A stretch of 64,000 nt of DNA from Scheffersomyces stipitis CBS 6054 (taxonomy: Eukaryota; Ascomycota; Pichiomycetes; Serinales; Debaryomycetaceae): contig NC_009046.1 of assembly GCF_000209165.1 (NCBI RefSeq), forward strand, positions 1,364,001 through 1,428,000, written 5' to 3'. Each line of letters starts with the position of its first letter. Position 1 is the first letter of the stretch. Below, piece after piece: positions 27,569-38,329 of the stretch. Made by a program: the position numbers and the translations under genes. Below the pieces are notes generated by a model. The model was not told the origin of the DNA and searched no databases. It worked only from the letters and a program-made list of their open reading frames with translations.

Positions 27569-29953
27569 TCACCCTCCACCGACTCCCTCGGGACGTGGAA
27601 CTTCCTTCTGAATAACCAATTCTCTACTGAGAAGTTGTCTCAAATCATCGCTCACTTCAATCATTTCATTGCTCTTCACAGAGCTGTTACTGGCACTGCT
27701 AGATCTCCGCATGTACACATCCGAGTTCAATTTCTTGATGCTGTTTTCACGGTCGATGATGTCGATCATTCTCTTGAACTTCAAGAACAAAAGCTCGCTT
27801 CTAATCAACAATGGATCCAAATGCAACGTCATCAGCAAATCGTTCATGTACTTCAACACCTCGTCGAACTGCTTCAAGTTCTGCATGATGATTCTTTCGT
27901 TGTCACTCAAAATCGCCAATGCAAAGAAAAGATGAAACTGACTCGAGTAGCAGTCAGTCCACAAGATTTCCCATAGCCGCAACACCTGTGGCCACTCCAA
28001 CTCACGCTTAAATAACACGAGCAACATCCTAAAGAAGAAAAACAAGTCAATAGAATTGCATTTGTCCAAATGCTTGTAGAGCTCTGGCAACATAAACTGC
28101 AACAACTTGTTCAATGTGCTCATTTGCAACTTCATGCCCGATTGATCCCTTACAAAGTTTCTTTCCATTCTTTGCATGAACTTGGTAAAGGCCCAAAATG
28201 TCAACGATTCGTCCTGGAAAGTCACGTACAAGGGAGACAACAAGTCCGTCATTCCTTGAACATAGCCCAAATTGAGATTGTGCTCGTTGTAAGTCAACAA
28301 TATCTCTCTCATGATGTACAAATGAGGGTTTCTGATGTTAGATATATCGAACTCGTCATCCAATTCTTCTTCATCTGGAGTCTCAGGACTGGATTCCCTC
28401 GTAGCATTATCTCCACTTTCTGCATTAGAAGTCGACTTCTTGGGATTCTGGAAAATGGGCAACTGACGGTCCGTACGGTTGACATCCTTCTCGATTCTAT
28501 GCTTCTGATCCTTCCAAAATTCTGTCGCTCTCTTGTCATCATCCTCTATCCATCTCAATTTCAATTCTTCATAAGCTGTTTCATATGACTTTCTCAACAA
28601 AATTCGTTCTTCTGTTGAAGAATCCCACGGGTAGATGCCCAACAAAAACAACCACGCTTCCTTTCTAACAGAATCTTCCAAACCTCCATGGAATATTCTT
28701 GACTTGACTTCATCAGCAGTCAAACAAAGACGACCGCTATAGTCAAAAAATGACTCCCACTCCTGTTGGTTGATCTCTTTTCTTCTTGATGTTTGGCTGA
28801 TTTCCTCATCGGTCAATAGTTCGTTGGATCCCAACTCATTGTTGATCTTGTTATAAATGTCGTTGTTAAGCAAATTCTTACGCTGGGACTCTTCCGCTTC
28901 CTCCTTCACCTGTTGAGCCCATTTGGCCAAATAAACCCGCGCCAGATCGAATTCATCACCAATCTTTTGCACTTCTGGTTTGTTCATGATCTGCTTCACA
29001 GATAATGGAGCATTGTCTTCAATGATATCCATGACTTGTGACTTGGTTCTAGCCGTGATAGTGGCAACAGTCTCTAATACCTTCCATTTGGCCGTGGCGA
29101 TAAATTTATTCACGTTGGTAAGGTCAGGCAACTTGAACGGTTCGATCAGCTTTTTGTTTGGCTCAGGAACATCTTTCACTTTGAAAGGAGCAAAATTCCG
29201 CAAATCGTTCAGTTCTGGATTGATCAAATACACTGATGAAGCAACGGTAGACTTTTGGACATTGACGAACTTTTCTAAAATCATCATAAAATGCTTACCA
29301 CCCCAATATAGCTGGCCGTTTTCGTCGAACGGATCGAATCTACGGTTCTTCAATCTCTGACTAGAATTAGAAGAAGGTGACTCGTCATCGTGGAAAAACA
29401 CTATTGGAAACTTCTCGCCATCCTGTGTGTTGATGACTAGCGATCCATACCAGTATCCGGCCGAAGGGTTCCTTACTTGGATCGAATAGATGAACGAAAG
29501 AGCCGCAGAAAAAGAATATCCACTCAACAGCGACGATGACGGCCTGGGAATGATACGTGTCACCGCAGTCTTTGCAGCACTTGATGCCTCTGCTGAGAAT
29601 GCAGCAAATCCAATGGAGTTGCTCTTGCCGGAAACAGACAGTGCTTGCAAATCCAAGTCGATGTCTTCTACGTCCACGTTTTCGTAAATTGATCTCTCTT
29701 CCGCCGATAGTTGATTTTCGGGAGTAAACAGCAACAAAACATCCAAATTTGTACCATTTGCTGGACGAGAAAGTGTCAAAAACCCAGGAATGTTGTCTTT
29801 TTTGGAAGTTGTAGGATGAAGATACACTTTGGATTTGGCGTAGAGCAATTCGACCTCTGTCAGACTCATTGCCCGGTATGAGCCGGACCTTGTACTCCGG
29901 GTACTCGACATGGCTGTTTCTATAGAAAAGAATGCAATTGAGCCAGATAGCAA
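27569..29953 (-). CDS. GYP7: Rab GTPase-activating protein Gyp7
   Basis: TBC-domain GAP for Ypt7 and other Rabs, controlling vacuole fusion. The N-terminal part (about 33-350) holds the DUF3548-type Rab-binding region (LLYAKSKVYLHPTTSKKDNIPGFL...), and the TBC domain spans about 415-720. The two catalytic fingers are present: Arg493 in IEKDVNRTDR and Gln566 in GYVQGM. The frame is open for 794 residues, but family members usually begin a few residues before LLYAKSKV. The true start may therefore be the ATG at 29869 (MSLTEVELLYAKSK) or 29911, and the extra N-terminus is not supported by any motif. Confidence 0.93.
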   Translation of the reverse strand: MLSGSIAFFSIETAMSSTRSTRSGSYRAMSLTEVELLYAKSKVYLHPTTSKKDNIPGFLTLSRPANGTNLDVLLLFTPENQLSAEERSIYENVDVEDIDLDLQALSVSGKSNSIGFAAFSAEASSAAKTAVTRIIPRPSSSLLSGYSFSAALSFIYSIQVRNPSAGYWYGSLVINTQDGEKFPIVFFHDDESPSSNSSQRLKNRRFDPFDENGQLYWGGKHFMMILEKFVNVQKSTVASSVYLINPELNDLRNFAPFKVKDVPEPNKKLIEPFKLPDLTNVNKFIATAKWKVLETVATITARTKSQVMDIIEDNAPLSVKQIMNKPEVQKIGDEFDLARVYLAKWAQQVKEEAEESQRKNLLNNDIYNKINNELGSNELLTDEEISQTSRRKEINQQEWESFFDYSGRLCLTADEVKSRIFHGGLEDSVRKEAWLFLLGIYPWDSSTEERILLRKSYETAYEELKLRWIEDDDKRATEFWKDQKHRIEKDVNRTDRQLPIFQNPKKSTSNAESGDNATRESSPETPDEEELDDEFDISNIRNPHLYIMREILLTYNEHNLNLGYVQGMTDLLSPLYVTFQDESLTFWAFTKFMQRMERNFVRDQSGMKLQMSTLNKLLQFMLPELYKHLDKCNSIDLFFFFRMLLVLFKRELEWPQVLRLWEILWTDCYSSQFHLFFALAILSDNERIIMQNLKQFDEVLKYMNDLLMTLHLDPLLIRSELLFLKFKRMIDIIDRENSIKKLNSDVYMRRSSSASNSSVKSNEMIEVSDDLRQLLSRELVIQKEVPRPEGVGGG

Positions 29954-30576
29954 TTAAAAAGAAGCCGTCGACAGTATTCTTGTTTAAAGTTGGTTTCAGG
30001 AAATTCGCCCTCTTTATCAATTTCGGAGGTGGCATCATTCATGCTCCCTGGAGTGTATACAGAGCACGTGACAATTATAGTGGTAGTAACCGGAAATGGC
30101 TGCATAAGGAATGGCAGAACATCTGAGGATGGGATCAAAACGTCAAAATGGTTCTAATTTGTTTATTCTACCAGCACTGATATATAAGCAGTGGTGAGTA
30201 GAAGCTTTTCCTTTTCTTTGCTGAAAATAATGAGTATTCTCCAACTTTTCACTGTCCCTCTGGCCTCACACAGGTGCCCATTTCCGGTCACATGCTTTTT
30301 CTCCTAAGTGGAAGCGGCTGTGTATGGATATATTTAGAACTTACCTGAGCTGACATTAGGACCTCTACGTAGCCACTAATATGGTTTTCTGAAATTTGGC
30401 TGTATTAAATGGCATCGATTTCACCACCTCTACTTATATTTATTCTCGTATTAAAACCCAAATCTCAGAATTCAGTCTTCTCGCTCCCTCCTCTTAATAG
30501 CTTATCATTTTTTTTCGCAGCCATGGTGGCTGCAACTTTACATAATACATTTATTCTATATCTATAATACACGCAC
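29954..30576. promoter_or_regulatory. GYP7 upstream region
   Basis: 623 bp between the GYP7 start and the MTR4 3' end. It has a CACGTGAC box at 30065-30072. Nothing else recognisable. Confidence 0.4.
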
Positions 30577-33500
30577 CTAAAGATACAAAGATCCAGCAGA
30601 GACAATGTCCCTGTGCACCAACTCGATGGTCTTCTCCATCTTCTCCTCCAAGTCGGTATTTCCAATGGTCTTGGCTGCTTGCACCAACTGTCTGATCAAT
30701 TCTTCCAAACGCTTGAAAGTTCTGATCAACGACCCTTCGTACACATCGGTCATCTTACAGATCTGAGTGAACGATGCACCTTTACACCAAGCATATGTAA
30801 CTTCCATCAACTCTGGCCTGAACGACTCGACGTAGTCCTTTTCTATTATTTCAATCTTGCTTTCCTTCGTCACCTTAGCTATCTTGCTGGCCATGTCTTG
30901 CATAGACTTCAATGGCTCAGCCAATTCTGGCTTCAAACGTGGAGTCTCCTTGGCTCTTTCTTGGAAAACAAAACACGAAAGCAATGCAGCACACTGTTCA
31001 CATGTCAAGTCGTTGAAGGTACCGTTGAAAATCAATTCCGTCAAAAGCAACTCATCACCTGAACTGATTTCACAGGCAACTCTACCCTTCAACTCGATGA
31101 TATCGTTCTGTGTAACAAAGTCCAACCTTCTCAACACTCTCTTTCTGTGTCTCAAGTCATCCAATTGGATAACTGCTTGTGCTTCCAAAACCTTCTCCTT
31201 CAAGTTTTTGATTTTTTCCTGTATTTGTTCCTTTTCGCTGTAGTTTTCGTACAAATCCTTCAATCTTGCTGAGTTGTACAAGGGGTTGCTGATGAGCTTG
31301 GAGTCTAAAACATCGATCTTCTTCAAGAGCATCTGGAAGTCCTGGTCAGTGATCTTCATGTTTTCCACAGGATCCATCAATGGAATTCCATCGGGCAATC
31401 TCTTGGGCAAATCCTTCATCGTCTTCAACAACGTCTTCTTAGATGCTGAACTCTTCAAGTCTTCTGGTACTCTCAACCGCACACTACTGATCTTTTCAAT
31501 TGAATCGAGAGTGATAGGAATGTACTCCACTCTGGACTTCTCACCGGCCTTAGCAGGTCTAATCCCTTCAGGTAACATGGGATTCAAGGGCTTGATCAAG
31601 TTAACGGGCGAATCCACAAACATCGTGTACACAAATACATTGACAATGTAGGTTTCGTAGTCTGTGAACGACTGGTTTCTCTTATTGTTACGTTTGGAGA
31701 AAGAAGTCACCATTCCCCAGCCGTAGTCCTGATCACCTATTTTGACTTTGATAACTCTTCCTTCTTGCAAGAAAGGCAAGATGTAGCCAGGATGAGTAAT
31801 TACTTTTCTGACGTCTTCCTGGTATTTGTCCAACTGCTTCTTGAGATCGTAGTACTCTTTCACTGTAGCTTCATCATCGACTTCGATAGTGTTGTACTTC
31901 AAAGTCAAGTCCTGCAACGTCTTTTCCATCACAGGGACAGAGGCAGCGTTCTGGAACTGGTAGAATGAGTTTTCCAACATGAACTCGGGAGAAATGCCTT
32001 CGACTCTCATTAAATTCAAGATCATGTTGTAGCCCAAATGGAAGGCCGAGTCAAGTCTATCAGCCTGTCCCTTTACCATACCTTTGGCTACTTGAGGCTC
32101 CATTTTTTCGTCAATCATCATGATGACTATACCACGATCATCCAACCCACGACGACCAGCTCTACCAGACATCTGGATATACTCACCTCCCGAGACCCAT
32201 CTGAAGCCTACACCATCCCATTTACGAACAGAGGTAAATACTACTGTTTTAGCAGGCATATTCAACCCAATTGAAAAGGTCTCTGTAGCAAACAACACCT
32301 TCAAAAGACCCTCCTGAAACAAGATCTCGATAATCTCCTTCAATATAGGCAACAATCCCGAGTGGTGGATACCGATACCTCGCTTCAACAAGGGTAAGAT
32401 GTTCTTGATCTGGGGCAACTCTTTGTCTGCTTCCGGCAACAAGTTGATGGCGTTATTGAAGATCTTGGTCAAGGCATCTCTTTCGTCGTCGTTGTTGAAA
32501 TCTAACTTGGACATCTTCAATGCAAGAGACTCACAGTCTCTTTTCGAAAACGAAAACACAATCACAGGGTTGTACCTTTTCATGTAGATCATCTTGACGA
32601 TCTTGTAGATGTCCGACTTACCGTCCTTATTGCCTCCCTTGTACGTTTGACCCTTCTTACCTTTAGATTTATCACCCGAGGCAGGATCATCGCCACCAGC
32701 ATCGCTGATAGAAGCCATGGCTTTCTGGAAATTTTCTTCCCTGAAAGTTCCCTTTTCGTCTACAACCAAATGGATCCCATCTCCAGCAGCTGGAAACAAG
32801 TAGTGCTGCAATGGAGTTGGCCTGAAGTCTGTGTACACAACGTGACAAGGCTGCGCATGGATCTTAACAATCCATTCTGCGAATTCCATGGCATTGGGAA
32901 TGGTAGCAGAAAGAAAAACATGATGCACCTTGTCTGGTAACAAGATAATAGTTTCTTCCCAGACGACACCACGCGACTTGTCTCTCATATAGTGGACTTC
33001 ATCAAAGATGACCCAAGCTACTTCTCGCATGATTTCCGAACCACGGTACAACATACTCCTCAAAATCTCCGTCGTCATCACCAAACACCCAGCATCGGGG
33101 TTGATAGTGACATCTCCGGTCATCAAGCCTACGTCGCCAAATTCTGCCAATAACTCTCTATACTTCTGGTTACTTAAAGCCTTAATGGGCGAAGTATAAA
33201 TGACACGCTGCTTGTCACGCAACGACTGTGCAATAGCATACTCGGCTACAACTGTCTTACCAGCTGAGGTGTGCGCAGAAACAAGTACAGACTCATCTCT
33301 GTCTATACACGAGATGGCTGTGTCCTGGAAAGGATCTAAAATAAATGGATAAGTTCTCGCCTCTTTTTGTCTCTTGTGCTCACCGATGGGCACATACGGA
33401 TAATCAGGCGGAATGGCAACCTGGTGCCTAACCTGATGTCTCAACTTCAACCCTTCGGGCTTCTTGTCTGAAACAGACTCAGCACTAGCCATAAGCCCGT

Positions 33501-33783
33501 CCAGCGCTGCGACTTCACGGGAGGCCTCAATTTCAAGAGAATCGAAGACAACAGGTTTAATATCTGGCTTTGACCTCGTGTTAGCTTTTTTATTATTACT
33601 GCTGGCCTCATTGTTGTTCTCATCATTGTATTGACTACTGGAATTTTTCACTTCGCTCTCATTCTTCACGTCTTCAGCTGTTCTTTTCTTAGACTCTTTT
33701 TTCGACTCCCCAGCTGTCTCAATGACTGGAGGAGCAGTCACAGGCGCTTCGTCGAACACGTCGAAGAGATCGTCAGCGTCCAT
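30577..33783 (-). CDS. MTR4: Exosome-activating RNA helicase Mtr4
   Basis: Ski2-like DExH helicase of the nuclear TRAMP complex. It unwinds RNA and feeds it to the exosome for rRNA 3' processing and decay. 1068 residues, near the S. cerevisiae length (1073). Walker A is SAHTSAGKT (about 168-176), motif II FDEVH (about 257-261), motif III SATIPN, and motif [17 protein letters not shown]. The arch/KOW insertion specific to Mtr4 (about 615-870) is present, including the [18 protein letters not shown] region. The DSHCT C-terminal domain ends in [13 protein letters not shown]. The N-terminus is Lys/Glu/Asn-rich and probably disordered. Confidence 0.97.
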   Translation of the reverse strand: MDADDLFDVFDEAPVTAPPVIETAGESKKESKKRTAEDVKNESEVKNSSSQYNDENNNEASSNNKKANTRSKPDIKPVVFDSLEIEASREVAALDGLMASAESVSDKKPEGLKLRHQVRHQVAIPPDYPYVPIGEHKRQKEARTYPFILDPFQDTAISCIDRDESVLVSAHTSAGKTVVAEYAIAQSLRDKQRVIYTSPIKALSNQKYRELLAEFGDVGLMTGDVTINPDAGCLVMTTEILRSMLYRGSEIMREVAWVIFDEVHYMRDKSRGVVWEETIILLPDKVHHVFLSATIPNAMEFAEWIVKIHAQPCHVVYTDFRPTPLQHYLFPAAGDGIHLVVDEKGTFREENFQKAMASISDAGGDDPASGDKSKGKKGQTYKGGNKDGKSDIYKIVKMIYMKRYNPVIVFSFSKRDCESLALKMSKLDFNNDDERDALTKIFNNAINLLPEADKELPQIKNILPLLKRGIGIHHSGLLPILKEIIEILFQEGLLKVLFATETFSIGLNMPAKTVVFTSVRKWDGVGFRWVSGGEYIQMSGRAGRRGLDDRGIVIMMIDEKMEPQVAKGMVKGQADRLDSAFHLGYNMILNLMRVEGISPEFMLENSFYQFQNAASVPVMEKTLQDLTLKYNTIEVDDEATVKEYYDLKKQLDKYQEDVRKVITHPGYILPFLQEGRVIKVKIGDQDYGWGMVTSFSKRNNKRNQSFTDYETYIVNVFVYTMFVDSPVNLIKPLNPMLPEGIRPAKAGEKSRVEYIPITLDSIEKISSVRLRVPEDLKSSASKKTLLKTMKDLPKRLPDGIPLMDPVENMKITDQDFQMLLKKIDVLDSKLISNPLYNSARLKDLYENYSEKEQIQEKIKNLKEKVLEAQAVIQLDDLRHRKRVLRRLDFVTQNDIIELKGRVACEISSGDELLLTELIFNGTFNDLTCEQCAALLSCFVFQERAKETPRLKPELAEPLKSMQDMASKIAKVTKESKIEIIEKDYVESFRPELMEVTYAWCKGASFTQICKMTDVYEGSLIRTFKRLEELIRQLVQAAKTIGNTDLEEKMEKTIELVHRDIVSAGSLYL

Positions 33784-33874
33784 TATTGGTAATTTAGAAA
33801 GAATTGTAGAATATGAAATCGATGAGATTGATGGAGTTATACTAAATTTTCAGGTGTGTATACAAAGTCAAACA

Positions 33875-33899
33875 GCGCTACCATAATAAAATGGTATCA
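33875..33899. promoter_or_regulatory. GCGCTACCAT-N7-TGGTATCA element upstream of MTR4
   Basis: About 92-116 bp upstream of the MTR4 start. GCGCTACCAT (33875-33884) and TGGTATCA (33892-33899) flank AATAAAA, and TACCAT/ATGGTA form an inverted repeat. Almost the same arrangement occurs at 62446-62471 upstream of PUP3. Confidence 0.5.
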
Positions 33900-34060
33900 G
33901 GGCATTTGAATGAATCACTGGTTGAATTTGCTGATATAACGGGTAAGATATGAATCGAGGCTTCTTACGGTTGAATATGAGTCAGGTAGTAGCTGTGACA
34001 ATATTTTTTGAGAACAAATTCTTTAGTACTGCTGTCGATAAAACTAATGTATATATAGTA

Positions 34061-34085
34061 GAGATGAGATGAGATGAGATGAGAT
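34061..34085. repeat. (GAGAT)5 microsatellite
   Basis: Five exact 5-bp units. It also produces overlapping GATGAG words. Confidence 0.9.
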
Positions 34086-34302
34086 GTGGTAAGAAGACGT
34101 TGGCTTAGAAGAGTAAAGAAGAGTCAATTAGAGATGTAATTAAACTTATACATCCACACGTAAATATGGTATAAGCGAATTCTTGATTCCTCAATTCCAT
34201 TTTTTTTAAGTATACTTGTTATACGACTAATGCGAATGGCTGCGAAATATAATCTTCGATAATGCTAAAATTAGAGGGTATCACTATTAATAATATCACA
34301 AT

Positions 34303-37023
34303 TTATATGCTGACGTCAAACTCAAACTGGTCATTGTTCTGCAATGCTTTAAGTGTTCTCCACTTCTCTCTGTCGTACTCTCCTATCACTGCGCTGGGAA
34401 CAGAACTGACTCTAGATCTATCTGAACTTGGCCCACTTTCGAGTTCCCAGAAGTCTATGGGCTCTTCACCAACATGTGATATATTTGGCTGCCCGTAGGC
34501 AGAAAATAAGTTAGATGAGGGAGGAACCATGCTGTGATAATGTAACTTTGTCTGAGGAAGAGGAAAAGAGGGCACAGAAGAGCTGTGTCTGTGATGAGAT
34601 CTAGTAGTAAGAATAGATTTGAGAGACTTACGAGGAGATCCTGACCTGGACGACACAGCTGAACCTACTGACATGGCATTGGAAATGGACGAACTGGTGT
34701 GCTTGTGGTATCTAGATCTTTCAATGTCACTATTCCCGATACTGAGTCTAGCTCTTTTCTTGAACGCATTGCTGATTCTTCTTGGGCTCTCAAGAATCTT
34801 CTTGATTGGAGAAGAAGATACAGAGTTGAATTCATTAACACTCTCTGCCATTGGCAGAACTATTTTGGTTTGTATTGGTATTGTCTGATAGTCAGAAGGT
34901 GTTTTTACCGAACATCCATTACTGCTCAGACTAATGTTTCGGTATGTATGCAAAGATGGGGCACTGAGGGACCTGCTCAGTAGGTTGTATGATGGTCTTC
35001 TAGCACTACCAGTAGTACTGTTAAAATCTGATATGTTATCAATGTTATCTAACCTAGCTTCAACAGGAGGCAATATGAATTCTTTGTGGAGTGTTTGACT
35101 TTGGGAAGTTTCTTCAAAGTCATTCAAAGTCTTTAAATTATTACTACTAACCAATTTCACTACTCCTGTAAAGTTTGCTCCAGATCTTGTCCTTCTCTGT
35201 TCATATGCTTCGGCTTTTTGATTCCATTCTTCCAAGGAGATATTATTGATATGATTTGACGATGGTGAATTTTCTGCTTTCCAGATAGAATTCTCGCCAT
35301 CGTCTTGTCTCGGAATTTTCTCTAGTCCGTTAAGTGCTGTCCTATAATCTTCTCTGTGGTTCTGCTCCTCGTGATGAAGAAGGTAGGGCTTATTTTCAAA
35401 TTCATAAATACCTATCTTTCGGGAACTGTTCTTGATGGGAACTTCGTCAATTGTAATTTCATTCACATCAAATCCGTGGAAATAGCTCTGGTCAATAGGC
35501 TCTGCAAATTCCTCCACGTAAGGTAAGTTTGCAGAATCTAAGTCATCTATGCCTTCAATATTAGGGGTCTCTATCTCAGATTCACCAACTGGACTTAATG
35601 TAGTAGGAAGATTAGGTGCTTCTTCATCTATGTTTGAGGCTGGAACTATGGTGGAAGTTGGCAAAGTTGTAGAAGCTGGAAACGTATTATCAACTTCATT
35701 ATATTGTTCAACCACCATATTTTCAATTTCTGTCAAAGACAAAGTTTCAGACATGTATGATTCTTGCCTTCTCTTCACCTCCATAATGCGACTTTCTCCA
35801 CTTTTGAGAACGGGAGGCAAGATGGATTCATTCACTTGAGCTAGGAACATTCTTTCGCCATTGATAGAGTTCCACATCTGATTTCTTTTCAGTTTCTTAG
35901 ATGGTCCAATGCATGAGGTAGATTTGGATCTTTTGACTTTTTCAGAAAGTACCATGTCGTCCACTTCTGTGATATGGTCCATCTGTAGATTGGTTTCAGA
36001 GCAGTTGGAGTTGAGTAATGAGATTGTTCTATGCAATTGTAATCCACTTGAGCTATTCTTCATGTTTGTGGACGATGACTCGGTCATAATGGTGGAAAGT
36101 GACACTTTGGAAGTATTCTCAGGAAGTTTGGTAGTGGACATCGACTTTAAGACAAATGAAGACTGCAGCTCCATAAACTTATCAGTAAATTCCAGATTCT
36201 TAGGACTATGCGATTTGAACAAACTTGGTACACTCTTACTTGTTCTTAAGTCTACCAGACGGGGAACGTTTGGTCTGTTGGATGTAAATATCTTGAAGGT
36301 ATTTCTTCTAGACCTCTTGGACTCGCTGGAATTTCTTGTTAACTCCAGATCTGGACGAATGATGGCATTTAATTCTGCAGCTGAATCCATCCAGTTCGAA
36401 TTAGTGAAGCTGGAATAGTTGGGTTGGGATTCTTTCTCATTTTCTGCTGTTTCTAAAATATCTTGTATGGTCTGCTCATCATCTATATCTTGGTTTATCA
36501 ATGTTTTTTCAGATATTTTCTTGGATACCAAATCTTGCTTCCCTCTATTTTCACTGTAAGTACTTGATACTTGGGTGTTGTTAGAAGAAGAAAGTGGGGT
36601 CATCATCTCTTCATCTTTGATCTTTGATTGAAACCTGTGACTAATGAGTACCATAGTCGAGGAGGCTACTATGAATATGATATTGACAATGAAGAGAACT
36701 AGAACAATTACTTGCCAATGTCTAGGATTATTTGTTTGTCCAATATGATTTTGGACCATCTGCACTATGAGGAGTGTGCCGCTGGCAAGGTAGAAACATG
36801 ACGCTGATAATTGCAAGACGATGGAGATCGGAGATGCTCGTCTTGTTATGAGTGTTGTGGAACAGATGGCTAATAAAACTGCCACTAGAACAAACCCGGC
36901 AATAGCAAATACAAGTATGGGGACATATCGTATATGGGTGAATGCTAGTATTGAGAATACGGACGTAATAATGCAGAAAACTGATATGAGGGAGTTGATC
37001 CCAAGGACCAGCTCCACAAACAT
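34303..37023 (-). CDS. Unrecognised four-TM membrane protein with long cytosolic tail
   Basis: I do not recognise this 906-residue protein by name. The first 130 residues contain four hydrophobic segments (about 4-28, 33-56, 66-90, 103-127) with short loops. The remaining roughly 775 residues are Ser/Thr/Asn-rich and look disordered and cytosolic, with basic phospho-site-like patches (RRNTFK, RKSLKS, RRISNAFKKRARLSIG). The extreme C-terminus is ordered and probably conserved: VIGEYDREKWRTLKALQNNDQFEFDVSI. This plan is seen in fungal cell-cortex and polarity membrane proteins. A role there is only a guess. Confidence 0.75.
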   Translation of the reverse strand: MFVELVLGINSLISVFCIITSVFSILAFTHIRYVPILVFAIAGFVLVAVLLAICSTTLITRRASPISIVLQLSASCFYLASGTLLIVQMVQNHIGQTNNPRHWQVIVLVLFIVNIIFIVASSTMVLISHRFQSKIKDEEMMTPLSSSNNTQVSSTYSENRGKQDLVSKKISEKTLINQDIDDEQTIQDILETAENEKESQPNYSSFTNSNWMDSAAELNAIIRPDLELTRNSSESKRSRRNTFKIFTSNRPNVPRLVDLRTSKSVPSLFKSHSPKNLEFTDKFMELQSSFVLKSMSTTKLPENTSKVSLSTIMTESSSTNMKNSSSGLQLHRTISLLNSNCSETNLQMDHITEVDDMVLSEKVKRSKSTSCIGPSKKLKRNQMWNSINGERMFLAQVNESILPPVLKSGESRIMEVKRRQESYMSETLSLTEIENMVVEQYNEVDNTFPASTTLPTSTIVPASNIDEEAPNLPTTLSPVGESEIETPNIEGIDDLDSANLPYVEEFAEPIDQSYFHGFDVNEITIDEVPIKNSSRKIGIYEFENKPYLLHHEEQNHREDYRTALNGLEKIPRQDDGENSIWKAENSPSSNHINNISLEEWNQKAEAYEQRRTRSGANFTGVVKLVSSNNLKTLNDFEETSQSQTLHKEFILPPVEARLDNIDNISDFNSTTGSARRPSYNLLSRSLSAPSLHTYRNISLSSNGCSVKTPSDYQTIPIQTKIVLPMAESVNEFNSVSSSPIKKILESPRRISNAFKKRARLSIGNSDIERSRYHKHTSSSISNAMSVGSAVSSRSGSPRKSLKSILTTRSHHRHSSSVPSFPLPQTKLHYHSMVPPSSNLFSAYGQPNISHVGEEPIDFWELESGPSSDRSRVSSVPSAVIGEYDREKWRTLKALQNNDQFEFDVSI

Positions 37024-38329
37024 TTGTGAATGGTAGAAAATGCAAAGAAGGGAGGGCCTAAAGTGTGAGCTCGAGGTTATGTTTGGAGATATTTGTTGAT
37101 ATTTGTAGAAATTGTCTAGTATTTAATGGGCACCAAGCTTGTGTCCCAGCACGAACGGGAAAAGATACTTTGCTTTTGGAATGTTCTTCAACAATGAGAT
37201 GGGAACAGAAGTCAATTGTGGAAAGGATTGACAATTGCAGGTCCCTTGAAATAGCCGGCGTGAACACCAATCAGAGTTGGTTTGCAATTTGCTGAAACCA
37301 ATAGACGATAGTGGGGAGCCAAAAGCAGATCAAGGCGAAGAGATGTGGATCGGATCGAAGCCAGACTGTATTTGAATTCAAACAGAAAACCCATGCATAC
37401 AGGACGCAATTCCTTATACACACAAGGCTGTATAAACATTTGGTTGTCCCCACCATCAATATTATGATATGGTGAAATTGACTATGGTTGTGAAAAATTT
37501 GAAGGTAAACACAACTGTGTTTACTACCAGGCCCAAAACGGCAGTGCTGCTGAGTTGACGTGCATACATGGCACGTGATAGCGCATAAAAAAATCTACTC
37601 ACATGCGGCAAGCGGATCGGGATTACCAAAGAAAGCTTCGATTGGGATGGCTATATGCGAGGAACAATGCAAGACGAGCTAGCTGAGGAAGCGAAGAGAT
37701 AGCCCGTAACTTGCTGAGGTTGTTTGCAAACAAATAGACGGAGTCGCGAAGTGCTGCCCTGCGACGACGCATGTACAGATTAAAAAATTGGCGCCCACGG
37801 CGTAGGTGTTAGTTGTCCGAGAATAAGCTTTGGGACAGAAGAGAGACAGCCCTACCATATTAGCACAGTAGTATTGGCAATGTACCTTATGTAGGTTGAA
37901 ATTGCCACGAAATTGTCAAAATTGTCAAAATTGTCAAAATTGTCAAAATTGTCAAAATGAATGGCAGTTTTCTTACAAAATTAGTGGCACTTTCATTGAA
38001 ATTGCACACTTGTTCTAAATTTTCGTACTTCCACCGTATACTCATAGTAGTCGTTAGAGCAGAAAGTAGACTGTACGAAGCATATTGTTAGTAACAACAC
38101 AAATATCTCTTTAAGTAGGATTCCCAATTAGCTAGAATTCTCATAAAAGCATCTTTAAAGTACGTGTATATCCTACGGTCTCCAAGCAATGGCTTCATAT
38201 GCTTAAAATGCCACACAATTGACACTATATACACAGTCAACTTATCATTATTCAATATTAGTACTAAAGTCTACAATATGAATCAACATAACTATAAATT
38301 TTGCAGTCGCTAAAAACTAGTCTTTAGAA
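37024..38329. promoter_or_regulatory. Intergenic region: membrane protein promoter and PRC1 3' side
   Basis: 1.3 kb without a convincing gene. It holds CACGTG at 37572-37577, a GC-rich patch TTGGCGCCCACGGCG near 37790, CCCTACCATAT at 37850-37860 (resembling the GCGCTACCAT element) and the 9-bp tandem repeat at 37912-37956. Short antisense frames near 37065-37460 have no recognisable product. Confidence 0.45.
37912..37956. repeat. Five tandem copies of ATTGTCAAA
   Basis: Five perfect 9-bp units in a row, preceded by an extra A. The unit length suggests slippage; ACAATTT on the other strand gives no known binding site. Confidence 0.95.

Larger units (their letters stand above)
33784..34302. 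promoter_or_regulatory. MTR4 upstream region
   Basis: 519 bp. It contains CGATGAG (33820-33826), a PAC-like core close to the start, the GCGCTACCAT/TGGTATCA element (33875-33899) and the GAGAT repeat (34061-34085). No gene. Confidence 0.5.

Noticed and set aside
28070..28588. Open frame of 172 codons opposite GYP7
   Set aside because: Shadow of the TBC-domain coding sequence.
34061..34085. GAGAT repeat as a PAC (GATGAG) array for MTR4
   Set aside because: The GATGAG words arise automatically from the microsatellite and lie about 280 bp from the start; slippage is the simpler explanation.
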